Shown: positions 33,776-42,825 of the stretch, piece after piece | Layout of the letters: every line of letters starts with the position of its first letter | Position numbering within the stretch: position 1 is the first letter of the stretch | DNA from: UBA1413 sp964567485 | GTDB taxonomy: Bacteria; Bacteroidota; Bacteroidia; Bacteroidales; Prolixibacteraceae | NCBI GenBank assembly: GCA_964567485.1 | Contig: CAZMMX010000003.1 | Location: forward strand, 93,580 to 157,579 | Length of the DNA: 64,000 nt | Direction: 5' to 3' | The notes under the pieces: generated by a model | Seen by the model: the letters and a program-made list of their open reading frames with translations, nothing else | Told to the model about the DNA's origin: nothing | Database searches by the model: none | Translations under genes and position numbers: made by a program

Positions 33776-35038
33776 ATGGAGAGAGATATTGAGATCATGG
33801 CTCCTGTGGGGTCTTATGAGTCGCTGATGGCGGCCCTTCAGGGAGGGGCCGGTTCGGTATATTTCGGGGTGGAACACCTGAACATGAGGGCGCGTTCCGC
33901 CAGCAACTTCACCCTTGCCGATATGGCCCGTATCGCTTCCACGGCCACGGCCCACGGGGCCAGGAGTTATCTGACCATGAACACCGTGGTATTTGACAAT
34001 GAGACCGTTATGGTACGTCAAATCCTGACTGCGGCCAAAGAAGCCGGCGTCACGGCAGTCATTGCCGCCGACATGGCCGTGATTATGATCGCCAGGGAGG
34101 TCGGCCTTGAGGTACACATGTCAACCCAGGTCAACATCACCAACTTCGAGGCGGTCAGGTTTTACGCCCAGTTTGCCGATGTTATGGTGTTGGCGCGGGA
34201 GACCAACCTGGGCAGGGTTCATGAGATATCTGACAAAATCAGGGAACAGGGCTTAACGGGGCCATCGGGCCGCCCGGTGCGCCTCGAGATGTTCGTCCAC
34301 GGAGCCCTCTGTATGGCCGTGAGTGGAAAATGTTACCTCAGTCTCCATGAAATGAACTCCTCAGCCAACCGGGGGAACTGCCTGCAGACCTGCCGGAGGG
34401 GTTACCTGGTGGCCGATATGGAGACCGGTGCCCAACTGGCCGTGGAAAACGAATATATCATGTCGCCCAAAGACCTGAAGACCATCCACTTCCTCAATAA
34501 AATTCTGGATGCGGGGGTTTCCGTGCTGAAGATTGAAGGGCGCGCCCGGGCCCCTGAATATGTGAAGACCGTCACAGAGTGTTACCGCGAAGCCGTGGAA
34601 GCCTGGGAAAGCGGCACCTTCAGCGATGAAAAAATCAGCCATTGGGATGCCCGCCTGGCCACGGTTTTCAACAGGGGTTTCTGGAATGGTTACTACCTGG
34701 GCCAAAGACTCGGAGAGTGGAGCCATAACTATGGAAGCCAGGCCACCCGCAGGAAGTTATACCTGGGAAAGGCCACCAACTACTTCCCCAAAATAGGGGT
34801 GGCGGAGTTCCGGCTCGAAACAGGCCCCCTCACCGAAGGCGATGAAATCCTGATAACCGGTCCCACCACCGGCGTGGTGGAAATTACCGCCAACGACATC
34901 CGCACGGCCACGGAACCGGTCGCCCAGGCCCCCCGGGGCAGTTACGTCTCGGTGGCCGTACCCGCCAAAATCAGGAAAAATGATAAATTATTCAGGTACA
35001 TAGATGCTAAATCGACCGAGCCAAACGTTCATACCTAA
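33776..35038 (+). CDS. U32 family protein (TrhP/RlhA-like RNA hydroxylation factor)
   Basis: A 420-aa cytosolic protein of the U32 'peptidase' family. Family marks are APVGSYESLMAALQGGAGSVYFG near the start, in two overlapping segments, and the signature EMFVHGALCMAVSGKCYLS, whose cysteines, with CLQTC slightly later, probably hold an iron-sulfur cluster. Relatives TrhP (YegQ) and RlhA hydroxylate uridine in tRNA or cytidine in 23S rRNA. The collagenase-type activity named for the family is doubtful here. The shorter length favours a TrhP-type role, but the target RNA cannot be assigned. Confidence 0.85.
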   Translation: MERDIEIMAPVGSYESLMAALQGGAGSVYFGVEHLNMRARSASNFTLADMARIASTATAHGARSYLTMNTVVFDNETVMVRQILTAAKEAGVTAVIAADMAVIMIAREVGLEVHMSTQVNITNFEAVRFYAQFADVMVLARETNLGRVHEISDKIREQGLTGPSGRPVRLEMFVHGALCMAVSGKCYLSLHEMNSSANRGNCLQTCRRGYLVADMETGAQLAVENEYIMSPKDLKTIHFLNKILDAGVSVLKIEGRARAPEYVKTVTECYREAVEAWESGTFSDEKISHWDARLATVFNRGFWNGYYLGQRLGEWSHNYGSQATRRKLYLGKATNYFPKIGVAEFRLETGPLTEGDEILITGPTTGVVEITANDIRTATEPVAQAPRGSYVSVAVPAKIRKNDKLFRYIDAKSTEPNVHT

Positions 35039-35086
35039 AATTTTCATACCTTTCTGCCTGCCTTCAGGCGACATAAAAAGTCCATT

Positions 35087-36100
35087 ATGAAAAGAATACT
35101 GACCACCGGCACCGTGATGGTTTTACTGCTGGCCCTGCCCTTGATGATGCAAGGCCAGAATACCCTGAAACTGAGGATCAGCGGCAATTCCACACGGTTT
35201 ATGAACGAACCCCAGGGCGATGAGATCCCTCATCCCGACATTGACAATCTCCTTATAGGAGGAACCAGTACCGTCACCCAATTCACCCATAAGAGGGAGC
35301 TGGGGTTTGAGGCGGAACTGATGATGTCGCTTTCCGAAAAGGTATATGTGGGGTTTGAAGTGGGACAGGACCATTTTTCGGGAGACAATGATACCCCGGG
35401 ACTTTACAATTTTCAGTTTACGGACCAGTTGCAACTTTTCGAGAAAGTTGAAGATATGGACCAGACGGTGATAAACTACCTGTTGACGCAGGCTCCATTG
35501 CGATACAACACCAATATGCTCAACTTTATCGGGAACTTACGGGTATACCCAGCTCCTGGCGGACGGTTCAGACCCTTTATCAAGGTCAGTGGCGGGATGT
35601 CGCTGATTGCCACTGAACTTTCCCTGAAAGTCCCCCCCCAGGTTCCTGGAACTTTGGAGGAAGAAACACCTCCTTTCCCCATGGTTCTCTTTTCCCGGGG
35701 AACCAGTGGATCTCCCAAGGGGCGGGAAGCGGCATTGGTGCTGGGGGCCGGTATAGGCTTTGAATTACAGGTGACCGACCGCATTGCCCTTTATGCCGAC
35801 GGCTCCTACCGCCTGGTCAACTCCAATATCCTCGATGGAAAACCCAATTTCGACTGGAAAGATAACCCGGAATGGAATGAGGAAAACCCTGACTTTGATC
35901 CCAATTACGAGTGGACTTACGGCACAGAAGATCTCCGGGGAAAACTGGAGCCTTTCACCACCCGCACCCAAATCGGGAAGATCACCTTTGGGGTGGTGTA
36001 TACCCTGAAGGAAGGTTACGGCAAATCGAGCCGCCAAATCGGAGGCAACGTCAGTAAAGGCTCCCCCTACCTCCCCTTCTTCAAACTGAAAAGATTATAA
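35087..36100 (+). CDS. Predicted outer-membrane beta-barrel protein, function unknown
   Basis: A 337-aa protein with signal peptide (about 1-23, ending MMQGQ). The rest shows alternating hydrophobic/polar strands with glycine, such as GFEAELMMSLSEKVYVGFEV, FRPFIKVSGGMSLI and LVLGAGIGFELQVTDRIALY, as in small outer-membrane barrels. Proline- and acidic-rich insertions (about 185-205 and 255-285) look like surface loops. No specific family is recognised. It is 48 bp after the U32 gene with a small GCCTG/CAGGC hairpin between, and convergent with the lysozyme-like gene. Confidence 0.65.
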   Translation: MKRILTTGTVMVLLLALPLMMQGQNTLKLRISGNSTRFMNEPQGDEIPHPDIDNLLIGGTSTVTQFTHKRELGFEAELMMSLSEKVYVGFEVGQDHFSGDNDTPGLYNFQFTDQLQLFEKVEDMDQTVINYLLTQAPLRYNTNMLNFIGNLRVYPAPGGRFRPFIKVSGGMSLIATELSLKVPPQVPGTLEEETPPFPMVLFSRGTSGSPKGREAALVLGAGIGFELQVTDRIALYADGSYRLVNSNILDGKPNFDWKDNPEWNEENPDFDPNYEWTYGTEDLRGKLEPFTTRTQIGKITFGVVYTLKEGYGKSSRQIGGNVSKGSPYLPFFKLKRL

Positions 36101-36122
36101 CCATTTCCCTTACCAGCGATTC

Positions 36123-36887
36123 CTACGGGTTACGAGAATGGCCTGAACCTGCGGCCTCCCGGGCATAGGCTTCGGCGATGGCGGCATAGGAAGTGCACTG
36201 TGCCGGTCTCATCAGTCTGGTGTGGAAGTTCCTCTCTCCCATCTGCTTCAGGATATAATCCTCACTATTCATGAATCCACAGTTATAAGCGGTGGCATAA
36301 AAAGGAATTTTAACGGCATTTTCCTGTTGACTTAAATGAGGAAACCTCCGGTCGATAATGGTGATGAGCGCCACAACATAAAGAAACTGGGTGCGGGGAT
36401 CCTCCAAATCGCGGAGGATGGCCGTTCTTAAGGTGTGATCTGATGTTCCCCGGTGAAGATGGCGCAGTTGACGTTCCAGTTTCCGGGGTCTCCCATAACG
36501 AAGCTCCCTGAGGATATCTTCGGCACAGGAGGGCTTCATCTGGAACCGGCCCACCGAAAAATCGGCATATTCCCGGCCATAATGGGCATAGAGGGTCTTT
36601 AGCAGGGTAAGCTCCATCCTGTCACGCAGGGCGTCATAGCGTACCAGTTCGGGGAAAACGACCGCCACTGCCAGGGCGGGATCTACACCGGCTTCCCGGG
36701 CCAACGAGGCCATCCAGTTGCTGTTCTCAGCCACAAAGGAACGGGCATTCTCCCAGCTTTTACCGTAATAAACAGCGAAATCCCTCTCCTTTCCCGGAAC
36801 CTGACTTCCGGCATGACCGGCAACCAGCCAAAACCATGGCAGAAAAAGGAAAACCAATGGCCAGAATACCCGTTTCCCGACTTTCAT
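36123..36887 (-). CDS. Exported lysozyme-like fold protein, function uncertain
   Basis: A 254-aa protein with signal peptide (about 1-27). The segment ALAVAVVFPELVRYDAL contains a glutamate where lytic transglycosylases carry their catalytic Glu, and SVGRFQMKPSCAED about 40 residues later resembles the G-x-(F/M)Q-x-x-P motif of the same fold. AYNCGF later resembles the AYN(A/C)G motif. I therefore infer a soluble lytic transglycosylase-like enzyme acting on peptidoglycan, though the match is distant. It is the last gene of a four-gene minus-strand block of exported proteins, 10 bp after its neighbour. Confidence 0.6.
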   Translation of the reverse strand: MKVGKRVFWPLVFLFLPWFWLVAGHAGSQVPGKERDFAVYYGKSWENARSFVAENSNWMASLAREAGVDPALAVAVVFPELVRYDALRDRMELTLLKTLYAHYGREYADFSVGRFQMKPSCAEDILRELRYGRPRKLERQLRHLHRGTSDHTLRTAILRDLEDPRTQFLYVVALITIIDRRFPHLSQQENAVKIPFYATAYNCGFMNSEDYILKQMGERNFHTRLMRPAQCTSYAAIAEAYAREAAGSGHSRNP

Positions 36888-36897
36888 GAATGAAAGG

Positions 36898-37974
36898 TCA
36901 GAAAGGATGCGATGAGCTCATGATCGCATTTTTCGCAGAAGAAAAATAGAAAAACCCGATCACCGGCTTTCCGTCCACCACATCCCTGAAAGGGGAAAAG
37001 ACCTCACTGCACTCTCTGCCGTCACCGAATTTGAGCCGACCATTGTCATATGAGGCATATTGTTTATTGTCATCAGAGATCCAGAAGTTGTAGATATCAT
37101 AAAAGCTGGTGAGGTTGGCCAGTTCGAAGAGTTTTCGGCCTGCCAAATCGATCACTGCATTGGGGGTCACCCATACGATTTCCCCCCTCTTGACCGTTGA
37201 GGAGAGCTCCCCTCCGATGGGGATCTCTTCCCGGGCTCCTGCCATGTTGGTCACCAGCCGGGGCATCATGTCAAGGCTGGAAATTTCCTGGGCTTCCTTT
37301 GCTATTTCCGCCTGGTGCGCCATGGCAATCTGCATCCTCTCCTGGTCTGTTTTGGCATTTTCCAACTTTTTGGAGATCTCTTCCATTCCGGAATCTCCGT
37401 TATAGGAATCCTTCACTACCATGGCAGCGAACCCGGTGCGGGAGTCATTGATCACAAAGTTGTGGATACCTGCAAAAGGGCCGTAGCTCTTTCCGCCGAA
37501 GGTCAGGGTGAACTTGTCGCCTTTTCGGCTGATGACCTCAGGGAACTGTGCCAGCAACTCATCTTCACTCCATCCTCCGCCTGAGGGAAGGGCACCAAAG
37601 TTTTTCACGGCAGGGTGGTCGCCTTGGTAAGGTCCTTCAGAGGCCCCGCTGCCACTCTTTTTGATGTAATACTTCCCCTGAAGTTTATCGTAAAGAAGAA
37701 TGTTTCCGTCGTTGATCTGCACCGTGACCTCATTGGCCGCCAGTTTGATATTCTTGCCAAATTCAAAAACCACCTGGTCAGATTCGCTGGCACAGGAAGA
37801 TTCTTTACCTGCAGCAGCGGAAGATCCCTGGTCCTCCTCCCCTTCTATACCCAGGGCTTTTTCCACAATCCTGCTTTTCACCTTGTTCATCAGTCCTCCC
37901 AACTGGGCATGACAGGTCGCGCCCGACCCCATCAAAAACAGGGTAAGGGTCATAAATACAGCTGTTTTCTTCAT
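36898..37974 (-). CDS. Exported protein of unknown function
   Basis: A 358-aa protein with signal peptide (about 1-23, ending CHAQ). Residues 24-65 are low-complexity and charged, with an amphipathic start LGGLMNKVKSRIVEKALG. The rest is a globular domain with repeated short beta motifs: NILLYDKLQGKYYIKKSG, FTLTFGGKSYGPFAGIHNF and QYASYDNGRLKFGDGRE. The last two look like a repeated 'displayed value' motif. A helical segment (about 195-225) is rich in K, E and Q. No family is recognised. It lies between the lysozyme-like gene and a lipoprotein gene on the same strand. Confidence 0.6.
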   Translation of the reverse strand: MKKTAVFMTLTLFLMGSGATCHAQLGGLMNKVKSRIVEKALGIEGEEDQGSSAAAGKESSCASESDQVVFEFGKNIKLAANEVTVQINDGNILLYDKLQGKYYIKKSGSGASEGPYQGDHPAVKNFGALPSGGGWSEDELLAQFPEVISRKGDKFTLTFGGKSYGPFAGIHNFVINDSRTGFAAMVVKDSYNGDSGMEEISKKLENAKTDQERMQIAMAHQAEIAKEAQEISSLDMMPRLVTNMAGAREEIPIGGELSSTVKRGEIVWVTPNAVIDLAGRKLFELANLTSFYDIYNFWISDDNKQYASYDNGRLKFGDGRECSEVFSPFRDVVDGKPVIGFFYFSSAKNAIMSSSHPF

Positions 37975-38026
37975 TTCGGTATATTTAGAAATTCAACCAG
38001 CAATGTTAATGTGGGCTGTGGAAATA

Positions 38027-38659
38027 TCAGTTGAAAACGATGTCCCCGGGAATTTCAAACCTGTCGGCAGGAATGTCGGCATTTTCAGTCACGCTAACGG
38101 CTTCCATCACCATTTTTGAGGTGGCCATTTCCAGTTCCATTTTCAGGGGAATTCCCTTCCATACCCAGTATTCACCCTTCATGTTGTATTCCTTATTATC
38201 GACGGAATAACGGGTACACTCCTTCCCCAGGAAGGTCTCCCTGCCCTCTTCCTTCAGGTTCCACTGCCGGGTGACTTCGTCGGTCAGCTGGCGGAAGTTG
38301 AGCTGGCTGGATCCCTGCATGGCAGGAGCCTTGAACCCGGTCTTGTTCTCAGGATCAAAATTAACGGTCTGGCCATCTATGGTCACACTCACGTTCCGTG
38401 TCTTGTTCCCCATGACCTCCATAGAAGTTTCCGTGGCTTCTTTCTGGCCGTGATCGTCAAAATAGAGTATCTGGCTGGCCTCAAAGCCCATCATGTCGGA
38501 TTTATACTCCACAATGGCCGATTTCAGCTCATACTTGCCTGTCAACGCAGCCTTGTCACCCGATGAGACTGCTTCTCCCTCCTGGGTGGGAGGAGCAGGT
38601 TTACGGTTGCAGGAAAAGAGCATCAGCGAGAAAATGGTTAAAATCAGAGTAGTTCTCAT
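38027..38659 (-). CDS. Lipoprotein of unknown function (DUF4412-like)
   Basis: A 210-aa lipoprotein; the lipobox is LMLFSC at residues 12-17. The mature part is beta-rich, with YELKSAIVEYKSD, SQILYFDDHGQ, a QTVNFDPENKTG strand and FLGKECTRYSV followed by GEYWVWKGIPLKMELEM. This order resembles LolA-like or DUF4412 proteins that hold a hydrophobic ligand, but the match is by pattern only. It sits 52 bp upstream of the 36898-37974 gene on the same strand and 221 bp downstream of the OmpA-type gene; the 221-bp gap (38660-38880) holds nothing recognisable. Confidence 0.6.
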   Translation of the reverse strand: MRTTLILTIFSLMLFSCNRKPAPPTQEGEAVSSGDKAALTGKYELKSAIVEYKSDMMGFEASQILYFDDHGQKEATETSMEVMGNKTRNVSVTIDGQTVNFDPENKTGFKAPAMQGSSQLNFRQLTDEVTRQWNLKEEGRETFLGKECTRYSVDNKEYNMKGEYWVWKGIPLKMELEMATSKMVMEAVSVTENADIPADRFEIPGDIVFN

Positions 38660-38880
38660 TGGTTCAATTTTTTAATAGAAATACTATGTAAAGTTAGTGA
38701 ATTACCTCACTCGTTCAACTCTCTTATCAGCCGGAAAAAAGCGAACCTGGGAAACTCCCCAAAAACCGCCATATCCGCAGGATTCCAGCCCTGGTCACGA
38801 TCCGGGAAACGCCGGGAACGCTCCCGTGAATTCGGCAGCGATGAAGAGCGGCGGAGGCAACGAGGTGTGCCGGCAGACGG

Positions 38881-40185
38881 TCAGAGCTTTATAAACTCCA
38901 CCCTGCGGTTCAAGGCTTTGTTGGCCGGAATATCGTTGGGAGCCACGGGCTGCCCTTCGCCCAAACCGTCGGTCACCAACCGGTCACCATTGACGCCAAA
39001 CGATTTGACCAATTCGGCTTTTACCGAGGCAGCACGCCGTTTTGACAAATCGAGGTTGGAGGCATCCTGCCCATCGGCATCGGTGTGTCCGATGATTTTC
39101 ACCTTTACATCGGGCACTTCATTCAATACCCTGGCTATGTCGTTCAGTGTGCCGTATGATTCGGGCTTCACAACATCCTTATTTACATCGAAATAAATAC
39201 CATAGGTGACGAGTTTGCCTTCGGTAAGCAGTTTGTTGCGGGTATCAGGAGATGCAGTAGTGATTTTAATATTGGTGATATATGAGCTGGAGGACGCCCC
39301 TCTGTAAAGCAAAAATCCTACCCGCGTAAATTTGCTGTCATCATAAAGGTTGGTGGGCATATCCAGCACTTTTGCCCCTTTATGATAAATACGAACCCGC
39401 CTATTTTGAACCCACATAATTACATGATTAACTTTCTCTTCTTCAACGGGATTTACTGATGAATTTCCGGCTATTTTGGGATTTCCGGCTTTTAACCCCT
39501 GAGTTTCCCATCCTGTTTTTGCCACATTCACGATCAATCCGGTTTTGCAGGCAAAAGGATCACTCATTTCCTTAAACGTATTCTCACCATATAATGCCAC
39601 ACCTACAGCATATCGGGGGGCTCCTTTTTTGGGTACTATATCGAACTCAAGAATGAAATTTTTAGGAAAGTCAACTGGTTTCAATAACCACCAATTACCT
39701 TCGGTGGCATTCAGATTTAGCCAGTTACCTGGGGCCAGGCTTAATGTATTGATTTCTCCCGATTTATTGGTCGTCCAAAGGGCAGGGAAATCACCCACAG
39801 CATCCTGACTGAAATCTTCGAATAACAAAACCTGATCCCCGGGGATAAAATCATACGCGGAAAAACTTTGCAAACCGGGCTGACTCTGAGACTGTTTGGC
39901 CTGGTCCTGGCCTGCCGGTTTATTCTGACCCTGATCCTGCTTAGGAACAGCCCCTTGGGGATCTTCCTCCGAAGATTGATTTTTATCTTTCTTTTTGAAT
40001 ACACCCTTGATGCCTTCTTCTACTTTGTCAAGCCCCTTGTCTACAGCCTGATTGGCTTTCTGGTTTGCCCGGTTGTTGGTCTGGTTCTCAACTTTCTTCT
40101 TCAGATCGACCTTGATCTGGCCATTGGCATTGATAGCCACACTAAAAATGAAAACCAGTATTAAAACCCTCAGTAATGTTTTCAT
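38881..40185 (-). CDS. OmpA-family protein with N-terminal helical linker and jelly-roll-like domain
   Basis: A 434-aa exported protein. A signal peptide (about 1-22) is followed by a charged, Q/N/K-rich helix-like stretch (23-105). A beta-sandwich domain of about 190 residues follows (VLLFEDFSQDAVGDFPALW...), resembling concanavalin-like domains. The C-terminal OmpA peptidoglycan-binding domain (about 320-434) has IIGHTDADGQ, NLDLSKRRAASVK and NRRVEFIKL. It should bind peptidoglycan non-covalently and present the sandwich domain. It is first in a block of exported proteins on this strand. The 252-bp gap upstream shows no clear promoter. Confidence 0.85.
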   Translation of the reverse strand: MKTLLRVLILVFIFSVAINANGQIKVDLKKKVENQTNNRANQKANQAVDKGLDKVEEGIKGVFKKKDKNQSSEEDPQGAVPKQDQGQNKPAGQDQAKQSQSQPGLQSFSAYDFIPGDQVLLFEDFSQDAVGDFPALWTTNKSGEINTLSLAPGNWLNLNATEGNWWLLKPVDFPKNFILEFDIVPKKGAPRYAVGVALYGENTFKEMSDPFACKTGLIVNVAKTGWETQGLKAGNPKIAGNSSVNPVEEEKVNHVIMWVQNRRVRIYHKGAKVLDMPTNLYDDSKFTRVGFLLYRGASSSSYITNIKITTASPDTRNKLLTEGKLVTYGIYFDVNKDVVKPESYGTLNDIARVLNEVPDVKVKIIGHTDADGQDASNLDLSKRRAASVKAELVKSFGVNGDRLVTDGLGEGQPVAPNDIPANKALNRRVEFIKL

Positions 40186-40437
40186 AAACCGATTGTATTA
40201 ATGAAATAAACATTTAGGAATTTTTCTATATGATATAAAACCCAAGGAGGAGACAGGAAGGGAACAGCCTCTCTCTATATTGAGCAAAGGCAATATTAAA
40301 ATTACTGTTTTTTTCGAAGTGAAGTCTGGTGCACAGAAGATTTTTTTGATGAGGGAAAAAACATCAAAACATAGGTCATGCATGCCCCACTGGGCAGAAG
40401 ACACATAATACCGGGGAAGGGAGAGGGAACCCTTCTT

Positions 40438-41421
40438 CTATTGCAGTATGGACTCAATAGCGTTAAGCTCTTCGTCCGTAAAACTCAGGTTTCGCAGTGA
40501 TTCTACGTTATCCTCAATTTGTTTCACGGAGCTGGCGCCGATCAGGACGGAGGTGATCCTTTTATCTTTCAGGATCCAGGCCAGGGCCATCTGAGCCAGG
40601 GATTGTCCCCGTTCCCGGGCCAGAAAGTTGAGTTTTTTGATTTTTTCCAGGGCAGGGCCTACCTGTTCGGGTTTCAGGAATCCCCATGATTTGGCGGCAC
40701 GTGATCCCTCAGGGATGCCCATAAGGTATTTATCGGTGAGGAGTCCCTGGGCCAGGGGGGAAAAGGGAATGCAGCCGATGCCCTCTTCATCGAGTACGTC
40801 GAGCAATTCGGCTTCCACCCAGCGTTCAAACATCGAATATTTAGGCTGATGGATGAGGCACGGGGTACCCAGGTCCCACAGGATGGAGGCGGCTTCCCGT
40901 GTCATGTCGGCCGGATAGTTGGAAAGTCCCACATACAGGGCTTTTCCGGAGCGGACGATTTGGTCGAGGGCCATCATGGTTTCTTCGAGTGGGGTATCGG
41001 GATCGGGGCGGTGGGAGTAGAAAATGTCGACATAATCAAGGCCCATGCGTTTCAGGCTCTGGTCGAGACTGGCCACCAGGTATTTGCGGCTGCCCCACTC
41101 CCCGTATGGACCCGGCCACATCAGATAGCCGGCCTTGGTCGAGATGATCAGTTCATCGCGGTAGGGCAGAAAATCCTGTTTAAACAGTTTGCCGAAATTC
41201 TCTTCGGCCGATCCGGGAGGGGGACCATAATTGTTGGCCAGGTCGAAGTGGGTGATTCCCAGGTCAAAGGCCCTGTGGAGCAGGGCCCTGCCATTCTCTA
41301 AAACATCGACACCTCCGAAATTGTGCCATAACCCCAGCGATACCGCAGGAAGCTTCAGCCCCCAGGTTCCGCAGCGGTTATAAGTCATGGTGTCATATCT
41401 CTTGCTGCAAGCTTCGTACAT
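40438..41421 (-). CDS. gpr: Aldo/keto reductase, YghZ/Gpr type
   Basis: A 327-aa NADPH-dependent reductase. It aligns throughout with E. coli YghZ (L-glyceraldehyde 3-phosphate reductase): LPAVSLGLWHNFGG, FDLANNYGPPPGSAEENFG (catalytic Asp and Tyr), LIISTKAGYLMWPGPYG, YSHRPDPDTPLEE and a late SVLIGASSVKQIEDNV. The start at 41421 is kept because the RYDTMTYNRCG segment also matches YghZ. It detoxifies aldehydes or reduces keto-sugars. It follows the Tat-type Gfo/Idh gene by 75 bp on the same strand and is probably the last gene of the sugar-oxidoreductase cluster. Confidence 0.9.
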   Translation of the reverse strand: MYEACSKRYDTMTYNRCGTWGLKLPAVSLGLWHNFGGVDVLENGRALLHRAFDLGITHFDLANNYGPPPGSAEENFGKLFKQDFLPYRDELIISTKAGYLMWPGPYGEWGSRKYLVASLDQSLKRMGLDYVDIFYSHRPDPDTPLEETMMALDQIVRSGKALYVGLSNYPADMTREAASILWDLGTPCLIHQPKYSMFERWVEAELLDVLDEEGIGCIPFSPLAQGLLTDKYLMGIPEGSRAAKSWGFLKPEQVGPALEKIKKLNFLARERGQSLAQMALAWILKDKRITSVLIGASSVKQIEDNVESLRNLSFTDEELNAIESILQ

Positions 41422-41496
41422 AAAAATAATGATTTAATGGTGGTTGTTTTGTTTTCAACAAGTGGTACACTACTGTGGCGTCTATCGGTTTTCAGG

Positions 41497-42825
41497 TTAT
41501 ACCCGGGGCAGTTCCCAAGGTTTCCGGTAGATAGGGGTAAGGTAGTTGTTGGCTTCCTGGTCGTTGTGGAAGCGATTGGTCGCATTGTCCCAGGTTAACC
41601 GGCGCCCGGTTTTGTAGGCGATATTCCCCAGGTGGCAAACACGGGCCGTATTGGCCGCAATGGCCATGCTTGTGCGGGGGACCAGACTCTTATCTTTGAT
41701 GCAATCCACGAAGTTCTGAAGATGCATTTCCAGCCCTTTTCCGCTGGCAGGTTGAAGTTTCACCTTTTCCATCTGTGGTTTGTTGTTCAGCACTTCGGGG
41801 ATGACTTCCCAGCCATCGCGGTCGACCACCAGGGTGCCGTTGTTACCGACAAAACCCACACCATGGGTACGTCCGTAATAGCCGCCATTGATGCCGATGC
41901 CATGGTCCCACAGGAGGGTGAACCCGTCGAATTCATAGAGGGCCTGCAAGGTATCGGGGGTTTCGGTGGCATCGTCGGGGTAGGCAAATTTGCCCCCCAT
42001 GGCCATCACCGATTTAGGAGCTTTGACATCCATACCGAAAAGGGCATAATCAATGATATGAACGCCCCAGTCGGTCATCATGCCCCCGGCATAATCCCAG
42101 AACCACCGGAAGCTGAAGTGAAACCGGTTGGGATTGAAGGGCCGCAAGGGGGCGGGTCCCAGCCAGAAGTCGTAATCGACACCCGCGGGAACTGGTCTGT
42201 CAGGTTTTACCGGCACCGACGACATCCAACCCTGATAGGACCAGGTGCGCACTGTTCTTATTTTCCCTAACTGGCCGGTCCGGACAAACGCCACGGCATC
42301 TTGCCAGTGGGGATCGCTGCGCTGCCACTGACCCACCTGAACGGTCACCCCATACCTGGCCGCCGCCCGTTCCATGATATTGATCTCTTCGATGGAGTTG
42401 GCCAGCGGCTTCTCGCAATAAACCGCTTTCCCCTCCTGGGCGGCATATACAAAGGGCAGACAATGCCAGTGATCGGGTGTTCCGATGATGATCACATCGA
42501 TATCGCGGTTTTCCAGCAACTTTCTGAAGTCCTTATATCCTTTGGGCTTATACCCCTGAAGTTTTTCGACATCAGAAATGCGCTCAAGGAGTACGTTTTC
42601 ATCGACATCGCAAATGGCTGCACATTCCGTACCAGGAATAGCCAGGAACGCCCTCAGGTCGGCCATTCCCATTCCCTTGGCCCCAATCAGTCCGCATACC
42701 AGCTTGTCATTGGCGCCCATCACGGAGGACCAGGCACGCCCCGGCAGGGTAGCTGCCATTCCCAATCCGGCAGTGGCCAGGGTACTTCTCCTTATAAAAC
42801 TTCTTCGGTCAACCATCTTATTCAC
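41497..42825 (-). CDS. Gfo/Idh/MocA oxidoreductase with Tat signal
   Basis: A 442-aa NAD(P)-dependent oxidoreductase. It begins with a twin-arginine signal (DRRSFIRRSTLATAGLGMA), so it should be exported folded with its cofactor. The Rossmann domain shows VCGLIGAKGMGMADL and the family motif YCEKPLA; the C-terminal alpha/beta domain has WDYAGGMMTDWGVHIIDYAL, with the usual catalytic histidine. Exported members act on sugars outside the cytoplasm. The ATG at 42825 overlaps the stop of the next gene upstream by 8 bp; a second at 42816 does not. Translational coupling is likely. Confidence 0.9.
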   Translation of the reverse strand: MNKMVDRRSFIRRSTLATAGLGMAATLPGRAWSSVMGANDKLVCGLIGAKGMGMADLRAFLAIPGTECAAICDVDENVLLERISDVEKLQGYKPKGYKDFRKLLENRDIDVIIIGTPDHWHCLPFVYAAQEGKAVYCEKPLANSIEEINIMERAAARYGVTVQVGQWQRSDPHWQDAVAFVRTGQLGKIRTVRTWSYQGWMSSVPVKPDRPVPAGVDYDFWLGPAPLRPFNPNRFHFSFRWFWDYAGGMMTDWGVHIIDYALFGMDVKAPKSVMAMGGKFAYPDDATETPDTLQALYEFDGFTLLWDHGIGINGGYYGRTHGVGFVGNNGTLVVDRDGWEVIPEVLNNKPQMEKVKLQPASGKGLEMHLQNFVDCIKDKSLVPRTSMAIAANTARVCHLGNIAYKTGRRLTWDNATNRFHNDQEANNYLTPIYRKPWELPRV

